A stretch of DNA of 64,000 bases from JAAYZQ01 sp034428935 (GTDB lineage Bacteria > Chloroflexota > Anaerolineae > JAAYZQ01): assembly GCA_034428935.1 (NCBI GenBank), contig DAOUHB010000151.1, positions 1 to 64,000 on the forward strand, given 5' to 3'. The translations under genes were made by a program, and so were the position numbers. The notes under the pieces were generated by a model, which did not search any database, was not told the DNA's origin, and was given only the letters and a program-made list of their open reading frames with translations. The first letter of the stretch is position 1. The number at the start of each line of letters is the position of its first letter. Below are positions 50,867 to 59,298 of this stretch, in pieces.

Positions 50867-51559
50867 ATGAGAGAAGGGGAGAGCGTGATTCGAGTCCTGG
50901 TGGCCGACGACCATCCGGTGGTACGCGAGGGGTTCAGCGCTATCGTCGACCTGGAGGACGACATCCAGGTGGTGGGCCAGGCGGCCGACGGCCTGGAAGC
51001 CGTGCGCCTGGCGCATCAGCTCGCCCCCGACGTGGTGCTCATGGACCTGGTGATGCCCCAGCTCGACGGCGTGAAGGCCATCGAGGCGATCAGGGCGGCC
51101 CTGCCCGGCACCCATGTCCTCATCCTCACGACCTATGCCGACGACGAGTACATCCTGGCCGGCATCCAGGCCGGCGCCCGGGGCTACTTGCTCAAGGACG
51201 CCCTGCCTGACGAGCTGGTAAGGGCCATCCGCATCGTGGCCCGCGGCGGCTCGCTGCTGCAGCCGGCGGTGGCGGCCAAGGTGATGGACAAGCTGACGGC
51301 CCTGATGGGCGGAGAGGAAAAGGGCGGGCTGGCGGGAACGGCAGAGGACATCCCGCAGTTGACCGCCCGCGAGCTCGAGATCCTGGGACTGCTGGCGGCG
51401 GGCGCCCGCAACCGCGACCTGGCCGAGAAGTTGTACATTTCGGAGCGAACAGTCAAGGTGCACATCGCCAACCTGATGGACAAGCTGGAGGCGAGGACAC
51501 GGAGCGAGGCCGTGGCACGCGCCATCAAGCTTGGCCTGCTGGAGCCCGATCGCTACTGA
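50867..51559 (+). CDS. NarL/FixJ-family response regulator
   Basis: 230 residues from the ATG behind GGAGGACGAG. The receiver domain has Asp15/Asp16 and the phospho-acceptor Asp60 in VLMDLVMPQ, with Lys in YLLKDA. The LuxR-type helix-turn-helix is at about 165-225 (LTARELEILGLLAAGARNRDLAEKLYISERTVKVHIANLM). It forms a cognate pair with the upstream kinase. A terminator follows its stop, and the Liv-type transporter operon begins about 130 bases later, a likely target. Confidence 0.93.
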   Translation: MREGESVIRVLVADDHPVVREGFSAIVDLEDDIQVVGQAADGLEAVRLAHQLAPDVVLMDLVMPQLDGVKAIEAIRAALPGTHVLILTTYADDEYILAGIQAGARGYLLKDALPDELVRAIRIVARGGSLLQPAVAAKVMDKLTALMGGEEKGGLAGTAEDIPQLTARELEILGLLAAGARNRDLAEKLYISERTVKVHIANLMDKLEARTRSEAVARAIKLGLLEPDRY

Positions 51560-51583
51560 ACGACCCGCACCGCTCTTCCCCAG

Positions 51584-51616
51584 GGGCTTTTCGGACGGCC
51601 TGGAAAGCCCTTTTTT
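51584..51616 (+). terminator. Rho-independent terminator after the response regulator
   Basis: GGGCTTTTC (51584-51592) pairs with GGAAAGCCC (51602-51610), followed by TTTTTT. Confidence 0.88.
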
Positions 51617-51686
51617 CTGTCCAAAAGCACTAGATCCCTTCCCACAAAATAGGCCTTTCGTCCTGCCCGGACGTCCCTTGCGATCG

Positions 51687-51715
51687 ATGACAGGCCCGCG
51701 TCACCCTGCTATAAT
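51687..51715 (+). promoter_or_regulatory. Promoter for the receiver-Liv transporter operon
   Basis: ATGACA (51687-51692), a 17-base spacer and TATAAT (51710-51715), 41 bases before the GTG of the receiver gene. Confidence 0.65.
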
Positions 51716-51756
51716 CCACCTGGAGATGTTTCCATGTGGGCAGCGGGGGGAGGCCT

Positions 51757-52113
51757 GTGGAGGCGCGCCAGATTCTGATTGTGGACGATGACGTGGTCTT
51801 TCGCGAGGGATTGCAGATGGTCCTGAGCGAATACTATGCCGCGGTGATGACCTCGGGCAGCGGGTCGGAAGCCGTCGCCCTGGCCGAGGCCCTGGCGCCC
51901 GACGTCGTGCTCATCGATCCCGATGCCGGGGGCCTGGAGTCGGCCCGGCGAATCAAGGGGCAGCGGCCGGCGACGCGCCTCATCTTGCTCTCGGTGTACG
52001 ACCGCTATCTGGCCGCCGCCGCCGATGCCGGGGCTGACGGGTATCTGCTCAAAGGCGGCCCCGTGGAAGAGCTTCTGGCAGCCATCCGTCGCCCGGCCCA
52101 GCCGCTGGAATAA
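51757..52113 (+). CDS. Stand-alone receiver-domain protein
   Basis: 118 residues, a CheY-like receiver with no output domain. Asp10-12 (IVDDD), the acceptor Asp54 (VLIDPD), the Ser switch (LLSVYD) and Lys (YLLKGG) are present. The loop after Asp54 is unusual: PDAGG replaces the common M-P. GTG start behind GGGGGGAGG; upstream ATGs do not fit. It is followed by the substrate-binding-protein gene and may receive phosphate from the nearby kinase as a sink or act by protein contact. Confidence 0.85.
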   Translation: MEARQILIVDDDVVFREGLQMVLSEYYAAVMTSGSGSEAVALAEALAPDVVLIDPDAGGLESARRIKGQRPATRLILLSVYDRYLAAAADAGADGYLLKGGPVEELLAAIRRPAQPLE

Positions 52114-52253
52114 TGAGGGGCAGTTCGGGCCCCGTCGTGTGAAAAGAACGACCGGCGCGTGCCCGGCCGGTCAGGGGGCAGAACAGGAAGGAGGGGGGGA
52201 CCATCGACGAACCGGCCGTCTTTCGAGCGAGAAACCTATCCAGAGGAGGAAAG

Positions 52254-53582
52254 ATGAAAGTCATAGGTTGGATCGTGATCCTGGCATTGTGCGGCACCTT
52301 ACTGGCGGCCTGTGGCGCCACACCCGCGCCAGCCGAACCGCCGGCAGGGCCCACGCAAGCCGCGGGGCCGGCCGAGCCCGAGCAAGCCGGGGAACCCGCG
52401 GCGCAGGAGCAGGTCGTCGTCCTGGGCTTTACCGCGTCCAGGACCGGCGCCCAGGAGGTGCCCTCCACCGGCCAGACCCGGGGACTTGAACTGTGGCTGG
52501 AAGAGGTGAACGCGACGGGCATCGAGTTGGCCGACGGGACGGTGGTCGAGTTCGCATTCAAGACCTACGACGACGAGAGCAACAAGGAGCGCGTCCAGCA
52601 GCTCTACACCAAGCTGATCAACGACGACGAGACCAACTTTCTCATCAGCCCCTATAGCAGCGGGTTGACCGACGCGGCTGCGGTCATTGCCGAGCAGTAC
52701 AACCAGGTGATGGTGACGACGGGCGCCGCCTCCGACGCGACCTATCAGAAGGGCTACAAGTCGGTCTTTCAGCTGTACACGCCGGCCAGCCGCTACCTGA
52801 CCGGCGCCGTCGACCTGCTGGGCGACCTCGACGCCACAGTCAAAAAGATCGCCTTCGTGTACGAAAATGACAAGTTCTCGACCGACGTGGTGAACGCGGC
52901 CAAGACCTATGCCGAGGGCAAGGGCTACGAGATCGTGTTGTTCGAGGGCTATGACAGCGGCACGGCCGACTTTGCGCCCTTTATCAACAAGATCAGCGGC
53001 CTGGGGCCCGACGCCATCATGGGCGGCGGCCACTTTGCCGACGGCAGCACCTTTGCCAAGCAACTGTACGAGAAACAGGTGCCCGCCAAGTTCATCGCCT
53101 TGCTCGTGGCGCCCCCGGAGTTGCAGTTCGCCGACATCGGCGACGCCGCGGCGGGGGTCATTGGCCCCAGCCAGTGGGAGCCGCAGGCCGCCTACAGCCC
53201 GGAATCGGCCCAGGCAGCCGGCATCGAGTGGTACGGGCCTAGCGTCGCCGATTTCGTCGCCGCCTACAAGGCCAAGCATGGCGAAGAGCCGGCCTATCAC
53301 GCCGCGGGGGGCTATGCGGCCGGCCTCATCCTGCAAAAAGCCATCGAGGTGGCCGGGTCGGTCGATCCGGACGGGGTACGGGCAGCGCTGGAGGCGATGG
53401 ACGTGCTGACCTTATACGGGCACGTCAAGTTCGACACGACGCCCGAGAACCATGGGCTGCAGACCGCCCACGAAATGGTCTACATCCAGTGGATGAAAGA
53501 CGCCGGTGGGAACCTGGTCAAGGAGGTCGTGTGGCCGGCCGACGGCAAGTCGGCCGATGCCATCTATCCCTTGGATCGCTAG
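52254..53582 (+). CDS. Branched-chain amino-acid-type ABC transporter substrate-binding lipoprotein
   Basis: 442 residues. A signal peptide ends in LLAACGAT (lipobox, Cys21). A Pro/Ala linker leads to a type I periplasmic-binding fold of the Peripla_BP_6/LivK class (VVLGFTASRTGAQEVPSTGQTRGLELWLEEVNATG; then TNFLISPYSSGLTDAAAVIAEQ). Ligands of this class are branched-chain amino acids, amides, urea or aromatic acids; specificity is not readable. ATG follows GAGGAGGAAAG. A long hairpin after the stop separates it from the permease genes and may raise its expression relative to them. Confidence 0.9.
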   Translation: MKVIGWIVILALCGTLLAACGATPAPAEPPAGPTQAAGPAEPEQAGEPAAQEQVVVLGFTASRTGAQEVPSTGQTRGLELWLEEVNATGIELADGTVVEFAFKTYDDESNKERVQQLYTKLINDDETNFLISPYSSGLTDAAAVIAEQYNQVMVTTGAASDATYQKGYKSVFQLYTPASRYLTGAVDLLGDLDATVKKIAFVYENDKFSTDVVNAAKTYAEGKGYEIVLFEGYDSGTADFAPFINKISGLGPDAIMGGGHFADGSTFAKQLYEKQVPAKFIALLVAPPELQFADIGDAAAGVIGPSQWEPQAAYSPESAQAAGIEWYGPSVADFVAAYKAKHGEEPAYHAAGGYAAGLILQKAIEVAGSVDPDGVRAALEAMDVLTLYGHVKFDTTPENHGLQTAHEMVYIQWMKDAGGNLVKEVVWPADGKSADAIYPLDR

Positions 53583-53610
53583 CGTCGCCGGACTGATGGC
53601 CGAATAGGGA

Positions 53611-53649
53611 GGAAGGCTGGAAGAGGCCTCGCGACCCTTCCAGCCTTCC
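53611..53649 (+). terminator. Intercistronic hairpin after the substrate-binding protein gene
   Basis: GGAAGGCTGGAAG (53611-53623) and its 13-bp perfect complement (53637-53649), loop 13, no T-tract. It probably protects or partly terminates the upstream mRNA so that the binding protein is made in excess of the permease. Confidence 0.6.
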
Positions 53650-53686
53650 GCGTTCGGATCTCGCCTGCGAGCAGAAAGGATCGCGC

Positions 53687-54544
53687 ATGGCTGAACAACT
53701 CACGGCTTCGTTGAGCGATGGACTGCTGCTCGGCTTTGTGTATGGCCTGGCAGCGATGGGCTTGACCCTCATCTGGGGCGTCATGAAGGTGATCAATCTG
53801 GCCCATGGGGCGACCATGGCCCTGGGCATGTTTGTCGTCTTTATCCTCTTTAGCCGGTTGAACCTTCATCCCTACCTGGCCCTCCTGCTCGTCGTCCTGC
53901 TGGGCCTGCTGTTCGGGTACGCGGTGTATGCCGTTTCGGTCCACCGGGTAATCAACGCGCCCTACCTCTCGACTCTGCTGGCCACCTTTGCTGTGAACAT
54001 GATCATCATCGGCGCCGGAACGGCGGTCTTTACCACCACACCACGCACCGTGGATTTCGACATGGGGCGGGTGCAGCTCGGCCCGGTGACCCTCCTGGGC
54101 ACCCGGCTGGTGGCGGCCCTGATCTCCCTGGTGGCCACGGCGGGCCTCTATGTCTTTCTCTACAGAACACGGCCGGGCAAGTCGATCCGGGCCGTGGCCA
54201 ACAACAGGGCGGCAGCCAGCCTGATGGGCGTGCCGACGTCGTCGACCCTGGCCCTGGCCTTTGGTATCGGCACGATGCTCGCCGCCCTGGCCGGCGGCCT
54301 CATCGCAACCTTTTTCCCCTTTACAATTCTCTCGGGAGCCGGCTACCAGACCAAGGGGTTTGTTATTGGCGTCCTGGGCGGGCTGGGCAACCCGACCGGG
54401 GCGCTGATCGGTGGCCTCATCCTGGGGGCCATGGAGGGCCTGATCCCCGTCTTCTTGCCGGTCAACTGGGTGCCGGTCATCGAGTTTGTGCTCTTTGTGC
54501 TCATTCTGCTGGTCCGGCCCAGCGGCCTGTTTGGAGAGCGCTAG
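53687..54544 (+). CDS. livH: ABC transporter permease, LivH family
   Basis: 285 residues with about eight membrane segments. GLAAMGLTLIWGVMKVINLAHGATMALG near the N-terminus and RAVANNRAAASLMGVPTSSTLALAFGIGTMLAALAGGLIATF with the EAA-like loop are typical of LivH. It ends with a TAG 1 base before the LivM ATG. LivH and LivM form the heterodimeric membrane channel. Confidence 0.92.
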   Translation: MAEQLTASLSDGLLLGFVYGLAAMGLTLIWGVMKVINLAHGATMALGMFVVFILFSRLNLHPYLALLLVVLLGLLFGYAVYAVSVHRVINAPYLSTLLATFAVNMIIIGAGTAVFTTTPRTVDFDMGRVQLGPVTLLGTRLVAALISLVATAGLYVFLYRTRPGKSIRAVANNRAAASLMGVPTSSTLALAFGIGTMLAALAGGLIATFFPFTILSGAGYQTKGFVIGVLGGLGNPTGALIGGLILGAMEGLIPVFLPVNWVPVIEFVLFVLILLVRPSGLFGER

Positions 54545-55513
54545 ATGAAAGCGTTGAAATACCCTGCCTTCTGGTTAACCCTCGCACTGGTCGTCGCCGC
54601 CGGCCTGGCGGTGTGGATCACCCAATCGGCCACGCTCCGCGAAGAGATGTTCCTTCTGCTCATGTACGTGGCCCTGGCCACCAGCCTCAACATCCTGCTG
54701 GGCTTTACCGGGTACGTGAACTTCGGGCACATTGTCTTTTTCGGCCTGGGAGGATACGTCGGGTTCTACTTCCTGAGCCAGCACGGCTGGCCACTGTGGT
54801 GGGCGGCGCTGGCCGGGGGAGCGGCCGCGGGGCTGCTGGCCCTGCTCCTCGGCGCCGCCGTCCTGAGGTTGCGGGGCGCCTACTTTGCCCTGGCCACCAT
54901 CGGCGTGAACGAGGCGGTGCGTGCCTTTATCAACAGCTTCACGCCCTTTGGCGGGCCCACGGGCATGTCCCTCAACTTCTCGACCTACGATGCCTATGGC
55001 GGCCCGGCCAGCGCCCTGTGGCTCACCTTTGCCGCCATGTTCGGGCTCACCCTCCTCGTCCTGGTCGTCAGCTATCTGGTCAAATTCTCGCGCTTTGGGC
55101 TGGGGCTGATGGTCATTCGCGAGGATGAGGACGCGGCCATGGTGATGGGCGTGCACACTCCGTGGACCAAGACCTGGGCCTTTGTGTTGTCGGCCTTTTT
55201 CCCGGGCATCGTCGGCGCGTTGTTCTTTTTCAAGAACGGCAACGTGGAGCCCGGAGACGCCTTTCGCCTGCAGATGTCCATCGAGACCATCGTGATGGTC
55301 ATGTTGGGCGGGCAGGGGACGGTCCTGGGACCCCTGGTGGGCTCGGCGGCCTACGAGCGCCTGCGCGGCTACCTCTTGACCAGCCCCCTGTTCAAGAACC
55401 TGCACCTGGCCTTTGCCGGGCTCCTGCTTCTGATCATCATCCTGTTCGTCCCCGCGGGACTGATCGGCTGGCTGCGGGGGCGCTTTCCGAGGCTGCGGAG
55501 GGTGCTAGAATGA
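54545..55513 (+). CDS. livM: ABC transporter permease, LivM family
   Basis: 322 residues, about nine membrane segments. YVALATSLNILLGFTGYVNFGHIVFFGLGGYVGFY is the LivM signature. VIREDEDAAMVMGVHTPWTKTWAFVLSAFFPGIVGALFFFKNGNVEP contains the cytoplasmic coupling loop. Its 3' end overlaps the LivG ATG by 4 bases. Confidence 0.92.
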   Translation: MKALKYPAFWLTLALVVAAGLAVWITQSATLREEMFLLLMYVALATSLNILLGFTGYVNFGHIVFFGLGGYVGFYFLSQHGWPLWWAALAGGAAAGLLALLLGAAVLRLRGAYFALATIGVNEAVRAFINSFTPFGGPTGMSLNFSTYDAYGGPASALWLTFAAMFGLTLLVLVVSYLVKFSRFGLGLMVIREDEDAAMVMGVHTPWTKTWAFVLSAFFPGIVGALFFFKNGNVEPGDAFRLQMSIETIVMVMLGGQGTVLGPLVGSAAYERLRGYLLTSPLFKNLHLAFAGLLLLIIILFVPAGLIGWLRGRFPRLRRVLE

Positions 55514-56274
55514 GCGCGTCACCCAACATCCTGCAGGTAAAGGACGTCTGCAAGCGCTTTGGCGGGCTGCAGGCGCTGTCGCACGTCACCTTCGACCTGC
55601 CCCAGGGACAGATCCTGGGACTCATCGGCCCCAACGGTGCGGGCAAGACCACGCTATTCAACGTCGTGAACGGCGTCTATGCGCCGGAAGAGGGGCAGGT
55701 CCAGTTTCGGGGGCGGACCATTACCGGTTGGCAGCCCTACGCCGTGGCCCGTCTGGGCCTGGCCCGCACTCACCAGGTCGTGCGCCCGCTGAACGACCTC
55801 ACGGTGCTGGAGAACGTCGTCGCCGGGGCCTGCTTTGGCCACGAGCGACATTCCCTCGGCAGGGCGCAAGAGATCGCGGATGAGGTGCTGGCCTTTGTGG
55901 GGCTGGAGAAACGCCGCAACGCCGTGGCCGCGAGCCTGAACGTGGCCCAGAAAAAGCGGCTGGAGCTGGCCCGGGCCCTGGCTGCCCGCCCCCTCCTGTT
56001 GTTGCTGGACGAGGTGCTGGCCGGCCTGAACCGCATCGAGATCGGCGAGATGATCCAGGTTGTGCTCAAGATCCGCGAGCGCGGTGTAACCATCTTGATC
56101 ATCGAGCACGTGATGCACGCCCTGATGAACGTCTCCGATCGGGTCATCGTGCTGGACTATGGCCAGCAGATCGCCGAGGGCACGCCGGCCGAGGTGGCAT
56201 CCAATCCAAAGGTCATCGAGGCCTACCTGGGCGATCCGAAGCTCGCCGAGCGATTGATGGGCAACGGCGGCTAG
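55510..56274 (+). CDS. livG: ABC transporter ATPase, LivG family
   Basis: 254 residues. Walker A GPNGAGKTT (about 38-46) and Walker B LLLLLDEVLAGLN are both present. The signature segment reads ASLNVAQKKRLELARAL, the variant usual in this branch in place of LSGGQ. Couples ATP hydrolysis to transport with LivF. It overlaps the LivM stop by ATGA-type spacing. Confidence 0.92.
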   Translation: MSASPNILQVKDVCKRFGGLQALSHVTFDLPQGQILGLIGPNGAGKTTLFNVVNGVYAPEEGQVQFRGRTITGWQPYAVARLGLARTHQVVRPLNDLTVLENVVAGACFGHERHSLGRAQEIADEVLAFVGLEKRRNAVAASLNVAQKKRLELARALAARPLLLLLDEVLAGLNRIEIGEMIQVVLKIRERGVTILIIEHVMHALMNVSDRVIVLDYGQQIAEGTPAEVASNPKVIEAYLGDPKLAERLMGNGG

Positions 56275-56300
56275 CTGCCTGCCTTTACCGGGAGAGGGAC

Positions 56301-57011
56301 ATGGCATTTTTGCAGATCGAGAACGTGTCGTCGGGCTATGGCGAGGTCCAGATCCTGTGGGACGTGTCGCTGCAGTTGGAACGCGGCAAGCTTACAGCCC
56401 TGGTGGGCTCCAATGGCGTGGGCAAGACAACGCTGCTGCGCACGCTGGTTGGCCTGCTCAAGCCCTGGAAGGGCAAGGTGACCTTTGACGGGCGGGACGT
56501 GACGCGCATGTCGCCCCACGTGAAGGCCGACGAGGGGTTGATCCTGGTGCCTGAGGGCCGGCAGTTGTTCACCCAGATGAGCGTCCACGAGAACCTGGAG
56601 ATGGGCGCCTTTAACCGGCGCGCCAAGGCGCACTTTGCCGAAAACCTGGAGAGGGCCTACGAGACCTTTCCGCGCCTCAAGGAGCGCGCCGCCCAGAAGG
56701 CCGGCACCCTCTCGGGCGGCGAGCAGCAGATGCTGGCGGTGGCCCGCGGGCTCATGGCCCAGCCCGACGTTTTGATGTTCGACGAGCTGTCGCTGGGCCT
56801 GGCGCCGGTGTTGGTGCTGAGCTTGTTCGAAGTGTTGCAGCGGCTGAAGGGGTCGGGGCTGACCATGCTCCTCGTGGAACAGAACGTACAGATGGCCCTG
56901 GCCGTCAGCGATTACGCCTACGTCCTGAGCGAAGGGCGCGTCGAGATCGAAGGGCCGGCGGCCGAGGTGCGCTGCATGGACAGCGTGCGGGAGGCGTACC
57001 TGGGTGTGTAG
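56301..57011 (+). CDS. livF: ABC transporter ATPase, LivF family
   Basis: 236 residues. Walker A GSNGVGKTTLL, signature LSGGEQQMLAVARGLMAQPDVLMFDELSLGLAPVLV with its Walker B, and the His-loop-like VEQNVQMAL are complete. It closes the five-gene transporter operon. The T-less hairpin at 57017-57057 follows, shared with the convergent ABC-F gene. Confidence 0.92.
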   Translation: MAFLQIENVSSGYGEVQILWDVSLQLERGKLTALVGSNGVGKTTLLRTLVGLLKPWKGKVTFDGRDVTRMSPHVKADEGLILVPEGRQLFTQMSVHENLEMGAFNRRAKAHFAENLERAYETFPRLKERAAQKAGTLSGGEQQMLAVARGLMAQPDVLMFDELSLGLAPVLVLSLFEVLQRLKGSGLTMLLVEQNVQMALAVSDYAYVLSEGRVEIEGPAAEVRCMDSVREAYLGV

Positions 57012-57016
57012 CCGGC

Positions 57017-57057
57017 GGGGCACAGGCGGCCAGGCTTGGGCCCGGCCCCTGTGCCCC
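57017..57057. terminator. Hairpin between convergent livF and ABC-F genes
   Basis: GGGGCACAGG (57017-57026) and its complement (57048-57057). No T-tract on either side; a possible bidirectional terminator. Confidence 0.5.
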
Positions 57058-57078
57058 ACCAGAATATCCCCATCCTGC

Positions 57079-58758
57079 CTACTCCTGGCCTTCCTGCTGT
57101 GCCCGCCGTCCCGACTGCAACTGGTCCAGCCCGGTGTAGGCCCGGATCGTGCCGTCTTCCACCGACCACAGCCCGGTGGCAAAGCGCTCGATAAAGTAGC
57201 GGTCGTGGACGATGGCCAGGATCGTACCCTCAAAGGCCGCCAGCGCCTGCTCGAAGCGGCTCCGGGAGGGAATGTCCAGGTGGTTGATGGGCTCGTCGAG
57301 CAGCAAGAAGTTGCAGCCCTGGGCCACCAGGCGGGCCAGCGCCAGCCGTGCCCGCTCGCCAAAGCTGAGGCTGCCCACCGGGGCAAAGACCTCGTCGCCG
57401 GCAAAGAGGAACTGGTGGAGAAAGGTCCGGATGCCGGTTTCGTCCATGGCCGCCACCTGGCGCACCAGGTCAAAGGGCGTGCTTTCGGGGTCCAGGGTCT
57501 CTTGCTCCTGGGCATAGTAGCCCAGCTTGACGCCCGCCCCCAGGCGCACGCGCCCCGCCTGGGGCTGCATCTCGCCGGTGATGAGGCGCGCCAGGGTCGT
57601 CTTGCCCGAGCCGTTGGGACCCACCAGGGCGACGCGCTCCCCGGCGCGGAGGGCCAGGTCGACGCCGGAGAAGAGCGGCCGGTTGCCGAACCCCATGGCC
57701 AGCCCTTCCAGCGACAGCACGTCGCGGCCCGACGGCGGGGCGTCGGCGAACTCTATTTTCATCTGCCACGAGCGCTGCGGCCTGTCCACCCGCTCCTCCG
57801 ACTCCATGAGGCGTTCCAGGCGCCGCTGCTGGACCACTGCCCGGCGGGCGATGCCCTTGGCGATGGCCCGCGGCGCAAAGTCGATGGTGCCCAGCTCGAT
57901 GGAGCGCGCGTAGCCCTTCCTGGCGGCGATGGTGCTCTGCAGGTGGGCGACAAACTCCTGCTGGTCCTTGTAGGCCGCCCACTGCTTTTCCCTTTCCCGC
58001 TCCTTGGCCTCGAGATAGTCGCTGTAGTTGCCGGCGTACTCGGCCAGCGTGCGGCTTAACGGATCGATCTCCAGGATGCGGGTCGCGGTGCGGTCCAGGA
58101 GGGCCCGGTCGTGGGATACGATGAGCACCGCCCCGGAAAAGCCCCGCAAGAAGCCCTCCAGCCACTCCAGGGCGTCAATGTCCAGGTGGTTGGTGGGCTC
58201 GTCCAGGAGCAGCAGGTCGGGGTGCGACAGGAGCAGGCGGGCCAGGCCCAGGCGGGTCTTCTGGCCGCCGCTCAGGATCTCTACCGGGGTGTCCTGGTCC
58301 AGGTCGCGGAGCGCCAGGCCGTCCAGAACGGCTTCGGAGTGGGCCTGGACGGTATAGCCCCCCAGGCGCTCGAACTGCTCCAGGGCGCGGTCGTACTCGG
58401 CCATGAGCTGCTCGAGGGCGGCCCCTTGGGCCGTGGCCATGCGCCTCGCCACCTCGTCAAGGGCCGCCTCGGCCTCGGTCAGGCCGGCGACGGCGGCCTT
58501 GAGCACCCGGCCGACCGTGTCGTCCGGGGCGTACTCCAACGCCTGGGCCAGGTAGCCCGCCCGGGTCCCGGTCCGCAGCAGGCGGGCGCTGCCACTATCG
58601 GGCGCCATTTCGCCCAGGATGATCTTGAGCAGGGTCGTCTTGCCGCAGCCGTTGGGACCGATGAGCCCCACCCGATCGCCGGCATTGACCACGAACGAGA
58701 CGTCCTCGAATATCAGGTTGTCGCCAAACGATTTGCTGACGTTGCTGACTGTTAACAC
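57079..58758 (-). CDS. ABC-F family ATPase (ribosome-associated, antibiotic-resistance-like)
   Basis: 559 residues from a GTG behind GGGGAGGGCAACC. Two ABC domains in one chain, with no membrane part. The first has GPNGCGKTTLLK, LSGGQKTRLGLARLLLSHPDLLLLDEPTNHLD; the second GPNGSGKTTLARL, then LSFGERARLALARL and LLLDEPINHLD. The interdomain linker (about 240-320, EREREKQWAAYKDQQEFVAHLQSTIAARKGYARS) is the ribosome-contacting helical pair. ABC-F proteins rescue or protect ribosomes at the E site; some confer resistance to lincosamides, streptogramins or pleuromutilins. It is preceded by a leader ORF and attenuator-like hairpin, as in antibiotic-inducible members. Confidence 0.9.
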   Translation of the reverse strand: MLTVSNVSKSFGDNLIFEDVSFVVNAGDRVGLIGPNGCGKTTLLKIILGEMAPDSGSARLLRTGTRAGYLAQALEYAPDDTVGRVLKAAVAGLTEAEAALDEVARRMATAQGAALEQLMAEYDRALEQFERLGGYTVQAHSEAVLDGLALRDLDQDTPVEILSGGQKTRLGLARLLLSHPDLLLLDEPTNHLDIDALEWLEGFLRGFSGAVLIVSHDRALLDRTATRILEIDPLSRTLAEYAGNYSDYLEAKEREREKQWAAYKDQQEFVAHLQSTIAARKGYARSIELGTIDFAPRAIAKGIARRAVVQQRRLERLMESEERVDRPQRSWQMKIEFADAPPSGRDVLSLEGLAMGFGNRPLFSGVDLALRAGERVALVGPNGSGKTTLARLITGEMQPQAGRVRLGAGVKLGYYAQEQETLDPESTPFDLVRQVAAMDETGIRTFLHQFLFAGDEVFAPVGSLSFGERARLALARLVAQGCNFLLLDEPINHLDIPSRSRFEQALAAFEGTILAIVHDRYFIERFATGLWSVEDGTIRAYTGLDQLQSGRRAQQEGQE

Positions 58759-58825
58759 GGTTGCCCTCCCCTTCAGAGCCGGGGAGCAGACGCCCACAGC
58801 GACGCCTTGTTCCAGGGCTGGCCGC

Positions 58826-58866
58826 CACAAACAAGAAGCCGTGGGCGTCGCGTGCACCCACGGCTT
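58826..58866 (-). terminator. Attenuator-like terminator in the ABC-F leader
   Basis: On the minus strand, a perfect 10-bp stem (arms 58857-58866 and 58836-58845, loop 11) is followed by the T-rich CTTGTTTGT. It lies between the leader ORF and the ABC-F start. Bases in its arms also resemble a second downstream segment (about 58785-58800), so alternative pairing is possible. Confidence 0.6.
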
Positions 58867-58891
58867 GGTTCGATCTCGATATCAGACGGAA

Positions 58892-58957
58892 TCAGACAGA
58901 TCTTCCGGGAACGCGATGCCTACAGACGCGATACGTTGCGCTGTCGCTGTAGGTCAT
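58892..58957 (-). CDS. Leader peptide upstream of the ABC-F gene
   Basis: A 21-codon ORF with a near-perfect ribosome site AGGAGGTGA 5 bases before ATG. The peptide begins MTYSDSATYRVCRHR and ends in PGRSV. The first 40 bases of the ORF contain a 7-bp dyad (CCTACAG ... CTGTAGG). Its promoter is strong and a terminator-like hairpin follows, which is the standard plan for ribosome-stalling attenuation of ABC-F and other antibiotic-induced genes. No stalling motif is proven; an Arg/Cys/His-rich middle is the only oddity. Confidence 0.6.
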   Translation of the reverse strand: MTYSDSATYRVCRHRVPGRSV

Positions 58958-58985
58958 CGGTTCACCTCCTGTCAGAATTGCGCGC

Positions 58986-59014
58986 ATGATAACGCAAAAG
59001 GCCACCGCTGTCAA
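58986..59014 (-). promoter_or_regulatory. Promoter for the ABC-F leader transcript
   Basis: On the minus strand: TTGACA (59009-59014), a 17-base spacer and TATCAT (58986-58991), about 30 bases before the leader ATG. Confidence 0.8.
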
Positions 59015-59298
59015 GAATGCCTGTGGCCGGGACCGCAATTCTGAATATGGCGAGGCGCAAGCCCGACTCTGCTTATTCGCTCGGCCTGGATCGCCAGATC
59101 GAAGCCACAACCGCCAGATCTGGCGGGAGCAAGGGGGCCAGGTCCAAGTCACGTTCAGAATTCCTGGGGGCAACTCCTCCCCTCGCAGGCACCTGTCGCG
59201 CACCATCCCGACACTTGCGCCCCCTGGCGCTGCCCTCCTGACGCTGTCGCGCAGGACAAGCGCAGGCGGGCCGGATCGGGCCGGGTCGGGAGAGCCGC

